Source of the DNA: Nocardioides perillae | GTDB taxonomy: Bacteria > Actinomycetota > Actinomycetes > Propionibacteriales > Nocardioidaceae | DNA: 64,000 nucleotides | Reading direction: 5' to 3' | NCBI RefSeq assembly: GCF_013409425.1 | Contig: NZ_JACCAC010000001.1 | Location: forward strand, 1,240,001-1,304,000 | Shown here: one piece after another, positions 54,119-62,506 of the stretch | Position numbering within the stretch: the first letter of the stretch is position 1 | How the letters are laid out: each line of letters opens with the position of its first letter | Notes under the pieces: generated by a model | Told to the model about the DNA's origin: nothing | The model's database searches: none | What the model saw: only the letters and a program-made list of their open reading frames with translations | Program-made: the position numbers and the translations under genes

Positions 54119-55603
54119 GTGAGCGTCTCGACCCCGCCCGGCACCCCCGCGCCCGGTCCGGTGGTCGGCTTCGACCTCGACCTCACCCTCATCGACACCG
54201 TGCCGGGCATCGCGGCGGTGCTGGAGGCCCTGGCCCGCGAGCTCGAGGTCGACCTGCCGGTCGCCGAGCTGACCCGGCGGCTCGGGCCGCCGCTGGACCA
54301 CATGCTCGCCCCGCACCTGCCGCCCGAGCAGGTGGGCCCGGCGGGCGACCGGTTCCGCGCGCTCTACCCCGACCTCGCCGTCGCGCCGACGCCCGCGCTG
54401 CCGGGCGCCCACGAGGCCCTCGCGGCGGTGCGCGCCCACGGCGGGCGCACGGTCGTCGTCACCGGCAAGTACGCCCCCAACGCGCAGCGCCACCTCGACC
54501 ACCTCGGCCTCGACGTCGACGTGCTCGAGGGCTGGGTGTGGGGCGTCGGCAAGGCGGAGGCGCTGCGCCGCGAGGGCGCGACCGTCTACGTCGGCGACCA
54601 CGTCCACGACGTGGAGGGCGCACGCGCGGCCGGCGTGCTGAGCGTCTCGGTGCTGACCGGTGGCTGCACGCGCAGCGAGCTCGAGGACGCCGGCACCGAC
54701 GTCGTGCTCGACGACCTCACCGACTTCCCCGCGTGGTTCGACGAGCACTTGCTGACCACGCGGGTCGCGGCGCTGGAGGAGCGGCTGCGCGGGCTGGGGT
54801 CGGTGCTGGTCGCCTTCTCCGGCGGCGCCGACTCCGCCCTGGTCCTCGCCGCGGCCGTGCGCGTGCTCGGCGCCGACCACGTCGTCGCCGCCACCGGGCA
54901 CTCCGACTCGCTGCCCCAGGCCGAGCGTGGCCCGGCCGAGGCGTTCGCCGACGCGCTCGGCGTGCGCCTGGTCACGCCGCGCACCCACGAGATGGACCGG
55001 CCGGCCTACCGCGCGAACGCCGGCGACCGCTGCTTCGCCTGCAAGGCCGAGCTGCTCGACACCCTGGTGCCGCTCGCCGCCCGGCTGGGCCTGGCCGCGG
55101 TGACCACCGGCACCAACGCCGACGACCTCGTCGCGGGCTTCCGGCCGGGCATCCGGGCCGCGGCCGAGCGCGGCGCGGTGACCCCGCTGGCCGACGCGGG
55201 CCTGACCAAGGCGCAGGTGCGCGAGGTCTCGCGCCGCTGGGGGCTGCCGACCTGGGACAAGCCGGCGGCCGCCTGCCTGTCCTCGCGGGTGGCGTACGGC
55301 GTCGAGGTCACCCCCCACGGGTTGGCCCGGGTCGAGCGGGCCGAGGCGGCCGTGCGCGCCACGCTCGCGGCCGCGTCGGTGCCGGTGCGCGACCTGCGGG
55401 TGCGCGACCTCGGCGGTGACCGGGCGAGCGTCGAGGTCGACGCGGTGCTCCTCGACGGGCCGCTGCGCTCGGGCGCCGGGGCGCGCGACGCGGTGCTCGC
55501 CGGGGTGCGCGAGGCCGGCTTCGCGGTCGCCGACCTCGACCCCCGCGGCTTCCGCAGCGGGTCGATGAACGAGCGGCTCCCCGACCCCGAGCGGTGGCGG
55601 TGA
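54119..55603 (+). CDS. larE: HAD hydrolase fused to LarE (ATP-dependent sacrificial sulfur transferase)
   Basis: A single 494-residue frame. Residues 13-205 are a HAD phosphatase (DLDLT with D19 and D21; K145; VGDHVHD). Residues 212-494 are LarE, a PP-loop ATPase (SGGADS, 234-239) that donates sulfur from its own cysteine to build the nickel-pincer cofactor of lactate racemase; the sacrificial Cys is C386 in ACLSSR. CFAC (305-308) adds a CxxC. No stop separates the parts. larB, larC and larA are not in the window, so the cofactor destination is unknown. The next gene overlaps by 4 bases. Confidence 0.87.
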   Translation: MSVSTPPGTPAPGPVVGFDLDLTLIDTVPGIAAVLEALARELEVDLPVAELTRRLGPPLDHMLAPHLPPEQVGPAGDRFRALYPDLAVAPTPALPGAHEALAAVRAHGGRTVVVTGKYAPNAQRHLDHLGLDVDVLEGWVWGVGKAEALRREGATVYVGDHVHDVEGARAAGVLSVSVLTGGCTRSELEDAGTDVVLDDLTDFPAWFDEHLLTTRVAALEERLRGLGSVLVAFSGGADSALVLAAAVRVLGADHVVAATGHSDSLPQAERGPAEAFADALGVRLVTPRTHEMDRPAYRANAGDRCFACKAELLDTLVPLAARLGLAAVTTGTNADDLVAGFRPGIRAAAERGAVTPLADAGLTKAQVREVSRRWGLPTWDKPAAACLSSRVAYGVEVTPHGLARVERAEAAVRATLAAASVPVRDLRVRDLGGDRASVEVDAVLLDGPLRSGAGARDAVLAGVREAGFAVADLDPRGFRSGSMNERLPDPERWR

Positions 55604-56436
55604 GCGACGCCCTCGACCCCGCGGTCCTGCTGGCCAGGGCAGCGGCGTGGGTGTGGGTGCCCTCCGACGCCCTGGTCCGGGACACGGCGGACTACCTCCT
55701 CGTGGGCTACGGCGAGTGGTTCGCCGACCCCACGCAGTGCTTCCGGCTTGACTCCGAGCGCACGGCCGCCGACCTCGTCGACGACGTGCTCGACCGGGCA
55801 CGCGCGTGGGGCCGGCCGTGGGTCACCTTCAGCGGGTTGCACGACCACACGCGCCCGGCCGACCTGGAGGCCCACCTGCAGGCGCGCGGCGCCACCCTCG
55901 TCGAGCAGTACGCCGTGCTGGCGCTCGACCTGCGCGGCTCGCTGCCCGACGTGGCCCCGCCGGCCGACGTCGAGGTCCGCGAGGTCGTCGACCTCGCCAC
56001 GCGCCGCGACCTCGACCGCGTCGACGTGGCCGTCTTCGGCGGTGAGGCGCTCGACGACGACGCCCTGATCGCCGGGCTCGAGCGCGACCGGCGTGACGGG
56101 CTCGACGCTCCGCGCTTCGTCGCCTACCGGTCGGGCAGTCCGGTCGGCGGCGCGGGCTGCACGCTGGTCGGCGACACCCCCGGCACCGTCGACACCGTGC
56201 GGTTGTGGGGAGGCGGGGTGCTCGCGCCGCACCGCGGCCGCGGGGTCTACCGGGCGCTGCTCGCCCACCGGCTGCGCCTGGCCACCGCCCGCGGCGCCGA
56301 GGTCGCCCTGGTGAAGGCGCGGGTGGAGACCTCCGCCCCCGTGCTGCTGCGCACGGGCTTCTCGCGCCTCGGCGAGGAGCGGTGCTGGCGGCTCGCCACC
56401 ACCGGCGACGCGGCGTCGCGCACGCCGGGCGCGTAG
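55600..56436 (+). CDS. GNAT family N-acetyltransferase
   Basis: A 278-residue acetyltransferase with a divergent N-terminal half and a C-terminal GNAT fold: LWGGGVLAPHRGRGVYRALLAHRL is motif A (acetyl-CoA pyrophosphate loop, shortened here to APHRGRGVYRALL), followed by ALVKARVETSAPVLLRTGF. The acceptor is unknown. GTG 55600 overlaps the larE stop (GTGA); GTG 55594 is two codons longer. Coupling to the HAD-LarE gene suggests joint expression only. Confidence 0.82.
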   Translation: MSDALDPAVLLARAAAWVWVPSDALVRDTADYLLVGYGEWFADPTQCFRLDSERTAADLVDDVLDRARAWGRPWVTFSGLHDHTRPADLEAHLQARGATLVEQYAVLALDLRGSLPDVAPPADVEVREVVDLATRRDLDRVDVAVFGGEALDDDALIAGLERDRRDGLDAPRFVAYRSGSPVGGAGCTLVGDTPGTVDTVRLWGGGVLAPHRGRGVYRALLAHRLRLATARGAEVALVKARVETSAPVLLRTGFSRLGEERCWRLATTGDAASRTPGA

Positions 56437-56511
56437 GCTGGGACCTCGCGGCACGGTGCCGCGGTGCGCCTCCCCTCGCGGGAGGCGTCGGTGCGTTCGG
56501 AGGTCGCAGCG

Positions 56512-56910
56512 GTGCCCACTGGCAAGGTGAAGTGGTACGACGCGGGCAAGGGTTTCGGGTTCCTCTCCCAGGAGGACGGCCCCGACGTCTACGTGCACGC
56601 CGACGCGCTCCCGGCCGGCACCACCGAGCTGAAGGCCGGCACGCGCGTGGAGTTCGGCATCGCCCAGGGTCGCCGCGGGGACCAGGCGCTGCAGGTGCGC
56701 GTGCTCGACAAGCCGACCTCCGTGTCGCGCAACAAGTCGCGCGCGCAGCGCAAGTCGCCCGAGGACATGGCGGGCATCGTCGAGGACCTCATCCGCCTCC
56801 TCGACGGCGTCGGCGAGGGCTACCGCCACGGGCGGCACCCCGACCCCCGCACCGCCGCCCCCACCGCCAAGCTGCTGCGCGCCCTCGCCGACGAGCTCGA
56901 CCTGAACTGA
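56512..56910 (+). CDS. Cold-shock domain protein with C-terminal extension (ScoF-like)
   Basis: A 132-residue protein. Residues 1-65 are a cold-shock domain with RNP1-like KGFGFLS and RNP2-like VYVHADAL, which bind single-stranded nucleic acid. The remaining half is a helical extension (SPEDMAGIVEDLIRLLDGVG) as in Streptomyces ScoF-type proteins encoded near groEL2. GTG 56512 has GGAGG 11 bases upstream, better than the earlier in-frame GTG. TAGGCT at 56434-56439, inside the previous stop region, is a possible -10. Confidence 0.88.
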   Translation: MPTGKVKWYDAGKGFGFLSQEDGPDVYVHADALPAGTTELKAGTRVEFGIAQGRRGDQALQVRVLDKPTSVSRNKSRAQRKSPEDMAGIVEDLIRLLDGVGEGYRHGRHPDPRTAAPTAKLLRALADELDLN

Positions 56911-56942
56911 GCCGCCTCGGCGGGGGCGGACGCCCCGGTGTC

Positions 56943-57020
56943 GGAGTCACCGGCTGACCGGTGACTCCTGCACTTGTGGCCCGACAACTCGGGGCACAAG
57001 TGCAGGACCTGGGCCACAAG
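56943..57020 (+). repeat. 78-bp three-part hairpin repeat, copy 4
   Basis: It starts 32 bases after the cold-shock stop. Hairpin A GGAGTCACCGG / CCGGTGACTCC (loop CTGA); hairpin B with arms CTGCACTTGTGGCCCGA and a slightly diverged right arm; tail GACCTGGGCCACAAG. It lies between convergent genes (56910 and 57071). Confidence 0.88.
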
Positions 57021-57070
57021 AGGTCGCACGGGGCGGTTCGCCCCGCCCCCCGGCGCCCCCCGCGACCCGC

Positions 57071-58810
57071 CTAGCCCGAGGCGTACGCCGCCTGCCGACC
57101 GCGCAGCGAGTCAGGCCGGGTGGCCAGCACGAACGCGAGCCACGCCGCCACCAGGCCTGCCGCCAGCCCCAGGCCGAGGCGGGGCATGAGCGGCATCAGG
57201 ATGCCGACGAAGCCGCCGACCACCCAGGCCAGCTGCAGCAGGGTGTCGGAGCGCGCGAACGCGCTGGTGCGCACGCGCTCGGGCACGTCGCGCTGGATCG
57301 TGGAGTCCAGCGACAGCTTGGCCAGCGACTGCGCGAGCCCCGCCGCGAGGCCGAGGAGGCCGAGGGTCACCACGCCGTAGAAGGCGGCGGCGAAGGCCGC
57401 GAAGACGACGTCGGCGACCAGCGCGAGGGCGACGGTCGTCAGCGGGTCGACCCGCTTGAGCACCGAGGCCAGGGCGATGCCGAGGGTGTTGCCCAGGCCG
57501 GCGCCGCCGATGACCACGGCCAGCAGCAGCTCGGTCGACCACCCGGCGATCGGGTTCTCCCGCAGCAGGAACGCCATGAACATCGTGAGGAAGCCCGACG
57601 TCCACCGCGGCCCGCAGTTGGCGCGCAGCGCGTAGGCGACGGTGGCCGGCATGCCCAGCCCCGGCAGCCGCACCCGCCGGCGACCGGTGCGGCCTCTCGC
57701 GTCACCGGGGTCGCGCGTCGGCCCGCGGGGCCGCCCGGGCTCGCCGCGCTCGTCGGACACGACCCCGGTCGCGCCCGGGTCGACGAGGGCGGAGGGGCCG
57801 GGCATCAGGGCCAGCGGCTCCTCGCCCTGGGTGGAGTCGACCCGCGCGGGCAGCAGGATCGCGAGCACGGTGGCGACGGTGAAGACGAGGAAGGCGAAGC
57901 GCAGCGACCACTCGGGCCCGAAGGTCGAGGCCAGGCCGGCGAGCGGCGCGGAGACCGACGCGCCCACCACCCCGGCCAGCGAGGTGCGGCCGTTGGCCTT
58001 GACCAGCGTGAGGGAGGGCGGCAGCAGTCGGGGGACGGCGGCGGCCTTGGTGACGCCGTATGCCTTCGAGGCCACCAGCACCCCCAGTGCCGCCGGGAAG
58101 AGCCACGGCGAGTCGGTGACGACCGCTCCCGCCAGGACCCAGCACAGGAAGGCCCGCACGGCCATGGTCGACCCGATGGCCCAGCGCCGACCGTGGCTGA
58201 ACCGGTCGAGGAACGGCCCGATCAGCGGCGCCACGATCGCGAAGGGCAGCATGGTGAGCAGCAGGAAGAGAGTCACCTGCCCGCGCGCCTCGCCCGTCGG
58301 CACCTGGAAGAAGAGCGTGCCGGCCAGCGAGATCGCGACGGCCGCGTCACCGGCCGCGCCGAAGGCGTGCATCTCGAGCAGCCGCGACAGCCCGGTCTCG
58401 CCGGCGCCCTCCGCGTGGCTCGCGCGCCGCGCCAGCCCGACGGTGGAGCGCCCCGCGCGCCCGGTCGCCCGGCCCGTCACCCGCGCCGCCGTCGCCGCGC
58501 CGCGACCCGCCGAGCGGACCGTGCGGCCCACCGTGGGCCCGACCGCGCTCGCCCCGCCGCGCGTCGCCCCGCCTCGCCGGCCTCGCCCGCCGCGACCCCA
58601 CGGCGTACGCCGGGTGGCGCCGGCCGCCGGTGTCTCCACCGTCGGCGCGTCGAGCGCCTCGTCGGGCCGCGTGTCGGGGCCCGCGTCGTCGGCCCGGTCG
58701 TGGGCCCTGTCGTGGGCCCTGTCGTGGGCCCGGCCGTGGGCCCGGCCGTGCGTGCGGTCGTGGCCGCCGGTGGGCTCCGGGTCGGGGGGCCCCGGCTGCC
58801 ACGTGGTCAT
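57071..58810 (-). CDS. MFS transporter with long charged N-terminus
   Basis: A 579-residue protein. Residues 1-130 are hydrophilic and Arg/His/Asp/Gly-rich, including a repeated AHDR tract; about 12 membrane helices follow from about 140, split by a charged loop (about 325-375). HAFGAAGDAAVAISLAGTLFF opens the transporter part. The substrate is unknown; it belongs to a conserved actinobacterial MFS group found next to the cold-shock and DUF3027 genes. A CAGGAT -10-like hexamer (58818-58823, minus) ends 7 bases before ATG 58810. Confidence 0.85.
   Translation of the reverse strand: MTTWQPGPPDPEPTGGHDRTHGRAHGRAHDRAHDRAHDRADDAGPDTRPDEALDAPTVETPAAGATRRTPWGRGGRGRRGGATRGGASAVGPTVGRTVRSAGRGAATAARVTGRATGRAGRSTVGLARRASHAEGAGETGLSRLLEMHAFGAAGDAAVAISLAGTLFFQVPTGEARGQVTLFLLLTMLPFAIVAPLIGPFLDRFSHGRRWAIGSTMAVRAFLCWVLAGAVVTDSPWLFPAALGVLVASKAYGVTKAAAVPRLLPPSLTLVKANGRTSLAGVVGASVSAPLAGLASTFGPEWSLRFAFLVFTVATVLAILLPARVDSTQGEEPLALMPGPSALVDPGATGVVSDERGEPGRPRGPTRDPGDARGRTGRRRVRLPGLGMPATVAYALRANCGPRWTSGFLTMFMAFLLRENPIAGWSTELLLAVVIGGAGLGNTLGIALASVLKRVDPLTTVALALVADVVFAAFAAAFYGVVTLGLLGLAAGLAQSLAKLSLDSTIQRDVPERVRTSAFARSDTLLQLAWVVGGFVGILMPLMPRLGLGLAAGLVAAWLAFVLATRPDSLRGRQAAYASG
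58698..58745 (-). repeat. 12-bp tandem repeat, four units, in the MFS N-terminus
   Basis: TCGTGGGCCCTG-type units (plus-strand sequence) repeat every 12 bases and encode the AHDR/AHGR tract of the MFS protein. Period 12 keeps the frame whatever the copy number. Confidence 0.75.
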
Positions 58811-58866
58811 GGCGCCCATCCTGCCGGGTGCCACCCACGGGCGCGGTCCGACCCGGCGCAGGCGCA

Positions 58867-58907
58867 TGCTCGAACGTCCGGGCAACCGTTGCACGAACGG
58901 TCGAGCA
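58867..58907. promoter_or_regulatory. Nested inverted repeat between divergent genes
   Basis: TGCTCGAACGT (58867-58877) and ACGGTCGAGCA (58897-58907) pair at 10 of 11 positions; inside, ACCGTT (58885-58890) and AACGGT (58896-58901) are perfect arms 5 bases apart. Lying between the MFS and DUF3027 starts, it may be an operator. Confidence 0.4.
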
Positions 58908-58975
58908 CGCCGCGGACCCTCCCCGCCAGGTCACGGATCGGCCACCCGACGCGACACGACGCGCTGCGATGGGTG

Positions 58976-59767
58976 ATGATCGAGCACGTGATCGCCCCCG
59001 CCCGACCCCGCCCCGACGCCGCCACCGTGCAGGCGGTCGACGCCGCGCGGGCCGCGCTGCTCGAGCAGGCGCCCGCGGCCGACGTCGGCGAGCACCTCGG
59101 CCACGTGGTGGAGGACGACCGCGTCGTCACGCACCACTTCGCCTGCACCGCCGCCGGCTACCGCGGCTGGCGCTGGTCGGTGACGGTCGCGCGCGCGCCG
59201 CGCCAGCGGCACGTCACCGTCGACGAGGTCGTCCTCGTGCCCGGCGAGGAGGCGATCACGGCGCCCGCGTGGGTGCCCTACGCCGAGCGGCTGCAGCCCG
59301 GCGACCTCTCGCCCGGCGACCTGCTGCCCGTCGCCGACGACGACCCGCGCCTGGTCCCGACCTTCTCCTACGGCGACGACCCGCTCGACGCCGACGACCG
59401 CGCGCAGGTGCGCCAGGTCGCCGCGGAGCTCTACCTCGGCCGCCCGCGCACGCTCTCCCGCGAGGGCCGCGACCTGGCCGCGGAGCGCTGGCACGCCGGC
59501 GACGGCGGGCCCGAGTCGCCGCTGGCGAAGGCGGCCCCCGCGCCGTGCACCACCTGCGGCTTCCTCGTGCGTCTCGCCGGGCCGCTCTCCGAGCTCTTCG
59601 GGGTCTGCGCCAACGGCAACGCCAACGACGACGGCCGCGTCGTGTCCTTCGACCACGGCTGCGGCGCCCACTCCGAGGTGACGCTCTCACGCCAGCACCA
59701 GCCGCAGCCGCTGCCCGAGCCGGTCTGGGACACCCTCACCGACGACCTCGAGGTCGTCGGCGCCTGA
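58976..59767 (+). CDS. DUF3027 domain-containing protein
   Basis: A 263-residue actinobacterial protein of the DUF3027 family. The N-terminal half (VVTHHFACTAAGYRGWRWSVTVARAPR) and the cysteine-bearing PCTTCGFLV...FGVCANGNANDDGRVVSFDHGCGAH region are the family signature; four cysteines could bind zinc. Function is unknown. ATG 58976 is used, GTG 58973 is one codon longer. The family is regularly found beside the MFS gene upstream and the DUF2530 gene downstream. Confidence 0.88.
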   Translation: MIEHVIAPARPRPDAATVQAVDAARAALLEQAPAADVGEHLGHVVEDDRVVTHHFACTAAGYRGWRWSVTVARAPRQRHVTVDEVVLVPGEEAITAPAWVPYAERLQPGDLSPGDLLPVADDDPRLVPTFSYGDDPLDADDRAQVRQVAAELYLGRPRTLSREGRDLAAERWHAGDGGPESPLAKAAPAPCTTCGFLVRLAGPLSELFGVCANGNANDDGRVVSFDHGCGAHSEVTLSRQHQPQPLPEPVWDTLTDDLEVVGA

Positions 59768-59780
59768 CCGCAGCCCTGCC

Positions 59781-60410
59781 TCAGGCCGACCCGTCGGCGG
59801 CCCGCGCGAGCACCCACACGGCGTACTCCTCGCGCGGCGGGCGCAGGTCGTAGGACCCGAAGCGGGCCTCGACCACGAGCCCCGCCGCCGCGACGTGCTC
59901 GCGGAAGGCCGCCAGCGGGTAGGGCCGCGCGATCTCGGGCGCGCCCTGCAGGTGGAAGCCGACCAGCACCCGCCCGCCCGGCGCGAGCAGCGCCGCGACG
60001 CGGTCGAGGAAGGCCTGCTCGGTGCCGTCGGCGGTGAGAAGCAGCACGTTGCCGACGCACACCACGAGGTCGAAGGCCTCGGGGCGTCCCAGCGCGCGCA
60101 GCCGCGCCGCGTCGACGTCGAGGAGGTCGGCGGCGACGACCTCGAGACCCGGGTACGCCGCGCGCGACGCAGCCACGAGCGCCCCGTCGGGCTCGACGGC
60201 CACCACGTCGTGCCCGCGCGACTGCAGCTCGGCGGCGACCCGGCCCATGCCCGAGCCCGCGTCGAGCACCCGGGCGCCCCGGGGGAGCAGGGCGTCGGCC
60301 ACCCGCGCCTCACCGGCGACGTCGGCGCCCGACGCGAGCAGCTCCGCGAACGTCTCGGCGTAGTAGCCGTTGTCGTCCCCGGCCTGCTCCCAGCGGGTGG
60401 GGCGGCTCAT
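59781..60410 (-). CDS. Class I SAM-dependent methyltransferase
   Basis: A 209-residue methyltransferase. Motif I is ARVLDAGSGMGRVAAEL, followed by VVAVEPDGALV and FDLVVCVGNVLLL (motif II) and LAPGGRVLVGFHLQ (motif III). The N-terminal GYYAETFAELLASGAD is typical of small-molecule methyltransferases of unknown substrate. ATG 60410 overlaps the DUF2530 stop by 4 bases. It faces DUF3027 with 13 bases between stops. Confidence 0.87.
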   Translation of the reverse strand: MSRPTRWEQAGDDNGYYAETFAELLASGADVAGEARVADALLPRGARVLDAGSGMGRVAAELQSRGHDVVAVEPDGALVAASRAAYPGLEVVAADLLDVDAARLRALGRPEAFDLVVCVGNVLLLTADGTEQAFLDRVAALLAPGGRVLVGFHLQGAPEIARPYPLAAFREHVAAAGLVVEARFGSYDLRPPREEYAVWVLARAADGSA

Positions 60411-60736
60411 GCCAGCGGCGGTACGTCGTCCGGCGCGGCGCCGCTGTCGTGGCCCGGGCCGGCGCCGCGCAGGCGGGCGCGGCGTCGGCGACGGCAGTAC
60501 TCGAGGCCCAGCAGGCCCAGGCCGAAGCCGGTGAGGCAGGTCCACAGCCACCACAGCCGGCCGGACTCCTCGAGCTGGCCGTAGAAGGGGAGCAGTGCGA
60601 CGAAGCCGACGAGCCACACCGCCGAGCCGACCTCGACGGTCCGCACGCCGTCGACGTCGAGAGGGTCCACGTCGGCGACGACGTAGGTGCGGTTGCCGAT
60701 CTCGTGCTGCCTCGGCTGGTCGTCGCGCAGGTCCAC
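60407..60736 (-). CDS. DUF2530 domain-containing membrane protein
   Basis: A 109-residue protein with two membrane helices. VDVDPLDVDGVRTVEVGSAVW and LWWLWTCLTGFGLGLLGLEYCRRRRR (here quoted only as GFGLGLLGLEYC) fit DUF2530. The tail is Asp/Pro-rich. GTG 60736 has TACCGT (60743-60748, minus) ending 6 bases before it, so it may be leaderless. It is coupled to the methyltransferase gene. Confidence 0.82.
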   Translation of the reverse strand: MDLRDDQPRQHEIGNRTYVVADVDPLDVDGVRTVEVGSAVWLVGFVALLPFYGQLEESGRLWWLWTCLTGFGLGLLGLEYCRRRRRARLRGAGPGHDSGAAPDDVPPLA

Positions 60737-60873
60737 GCGAGCACGGTAGCCCCTGGCCCGTCCGCGTCCCGGCGCCCGCCCTGCGGCGCGGTCCGCGGGT
60801 GTGACGCGGACGTCGTCTAGACCGGACCGGACCGGCTCCCACCGGCCTCCCGCGCGTGCCAGGATGACCGCCC

Positions 60874-62367
60874 GTGAGCGACTCCGCGAAGACCGCCTCC
60901 GGCGGCACCACCACCCCGGGCCCCCGCCCGTCGGGCCTCGACCGCTTCTTCTCGATCACCGCACGCGGCTCGACCGTCGCCCAGGAGGTGCGCGGCGGCG
61001 TCGTCACCTTCTTGACGATGGCCTACATCATCGTGCTGAACCCGCTGATCCTCGGCTTCGTCCCGGACTCGACCGGCGCCTTCCTCGGCGGCGGCCCGGG
61101 TGACGGGTCGAACCTCCCGGCGATCGCGGCGGCCACGGCGCTGGTCGCGGGAGTGCTGACGATCCTCATGGGCGCCGTCGCGAACTTCCCGCTGGCGCTG
61201 GCGACCGGCCTGGGCCTCAACGCCTTCGTCGCGGTCGCGATCGCGACCCAGGCGACGTGGGCCGACGCGATGGGGCTGGTGGTGCTCGAGGGCATCGTGA
61301 TCCTGGTGCTGGTGCTCACCGGCTTCCGCACCGCGGTCTTCCACGCGGTGCCGACCCAGCTCAAGGTCGCCATCTCGGTCGGCATCGGCTTGTTCATCGC
61401 GCTGATCGGCTTCGTCGACGCGGGCTTCGTCAGCCGCATCCCCGACGCCGCGCAGACCACGGTGCCGGTCCAGCTCGGCTCGGGCGGACAGCTCTCCGGC
61501 TGGCCCGTCCTCGTCTTCGCGGGCGGCCTCGTCCTCCTGGTCGCGCTCTGGGTGCGCCACGTCAAGGGCGCCATCCTCATCACAATCGCCGTCGCGACCG
61601 TGGTCGCCGGCATCCTCGAGGCCGCGCTCGACATCGGCCCGCGCAGCGCCGACAACCCCGGCGGCTGGATCCTCGCTGCGCCCACGCTGGACCGCTTCGT
61701 CGACGTGCCCGACTTCGGCACGCTGGGCGAGTTCTCCCTCTTCGGCGCCTTCTCCTCCATCGGCGTGGTCGCCGCGCTGCTGCTGGTCTTCTCGCTGCTG
61801 CTCGCCGACTTCTTCGACACCATGGGCACGATGACCGCCATCGGCGCCGAGGCGGGCCTCAACGACGAGGAGGGCGTGCCCCCGCGCACCCAGCGCATCC
61901 TCGTCGTCGACTCGATCGCGGCGATCGCCGGCGGTGCCGGCGGCGTGTCGTCCAACACCTCCTACATCGAGTCGGCCTCCGGCGTCGGCGAGGGCGCCCG
62001 CACCGGCCTGGCCTCGATCGTGACCGGCGTGCTCTTCCTGCTCTCCACCTTCTTCACCCCGATCGTGAGCGCGATCCCGTCCGAGGCGGCTGTCCCGGCC
62101 CTGGTCCTCGTCGGCTTCCTGATGATGCAGCAGGTCGCCCAGATCGCCTGGTCGGACCTCGAGATCGCGATCCCGGCATTCCTCACCATCGTGCTGATGC
62201 CGTTCACCTACTCCATCTCGGTCGGCATCGGTGCCGGCTTCCTCGCCTACGTGCTGATCAAGCTCGTGCTCGGCAAGGCCCGTGTCGTCCACCCGCTGAT
62301 GTGGGTCGTCGCCGCCTCCTTCGCGGTCTACTTCGCGATCGACCCGCTCACCGACCTGCTCACCTGA
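60874..62367 (+). CDS. NCS2 family purine permease (AzgA-like)
   Basis: A 497-residue nucleobase transporter of the AzgA branch, taking up adenine, guanine or hypoxanthine with protons. About 12-14 helices are visible. FFSITARGSTVAQEVRGG and FLTMAYIIVLNPLIL open the protein; ANFPLALATGLGLNAF and DFFDTMGTMTAIGAEAGL hold the substrate and ion residues, and GVSSNTSYIESASGVGEGARTG (quoted as NTSYIESASGVGEG) is the AzgA signature. GTG 60874 has CAGGAT 8 bases before it. It stands alone and ends at a long hairpin. Confidence 0.92.
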   Translation: MSDSAKTASGGTTTPGPRPSGLDRFFSITARGSTVAQEVRGGVVTFLTMAYIIVLNPLILGFVPDSTGAFLGGGPGDGSNLPAIAAATALVAGVLTILMGAVANFPLALATGLGLNAFVAVAIATQATWADAMGLVVLEGIVILVLVLTGFRTAVFHAVPTQLKVAISVGIGLFIALIGFVDAGFVSRIPDAAQTTVPVQLGSGGQLSGWPVLVFAGGLVLLVALWVRHVKGAILITIAVATVVAGILEAALDIGPRSADNPGGWILAAPTLDRFVDVPDFGTLGEFSLFGAFSSIGVVAALLLVFSLLLADFFDTMGTMTAIGAEAGLNDEEGVPPRTQRILVVDSIAAIAGGAGGVSSNTSYIESASGVGEGARTGLASIVTGVLFLLSTFFTPIVSAIPSEAAVPALVLVGFLMMQQVAQIAWSDLEIAIPAFLTIVLMPFTYSISVGIGAGFLAYVLIKLVLGKARVVHPLMWVVAASFAVYFAIDPLTDLLT

Positions 62368-62383
62368 GCGCTCCACCGACCCG

Positions 62384-62443
62384 GTAGTCCGACACACCTC
62401 GGCCCTCCTGCGCCCGCGGGAGGGCCGAGGTGTGTCGGACTAC
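62384..62443 (+). terminator. Long inverted repeat (family shared with 29675-29734)
   Basis: Perfect 25-base arms (62384-62408 and 62419-62443) around a 10-base loop, 16 bases after the permease stop. The arm sequence is the same as at 29675, though the loops differ. Confidence 0.82.
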
Positions 62444-62478
62444 CGCCAGCGGGACGGGGAACACCAGCACGGGGAATA

Positions 62479-62493
62479 GTTAGCGCGGGTAAC
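62479..62493. promoter_or_regulatory. Candidate MarR operator
   Basis: GTTA (62479-62482) and TAAC (62490-62493) flank 7 bases in an A/T-richer patch just before the MarR start at 62507, where an autoregulatory site would be expected. Confidence 0.35.
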
Positions 62494-62506
62494 GAGTTCA
62501 CCCCAC

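Noticed and set aside
58867..58907. SOS box at the MFS/DUF3027 intergenic region
   Set aside because: CGAACGT is present but the facing GTTCG half at 4-base spacing is missing.
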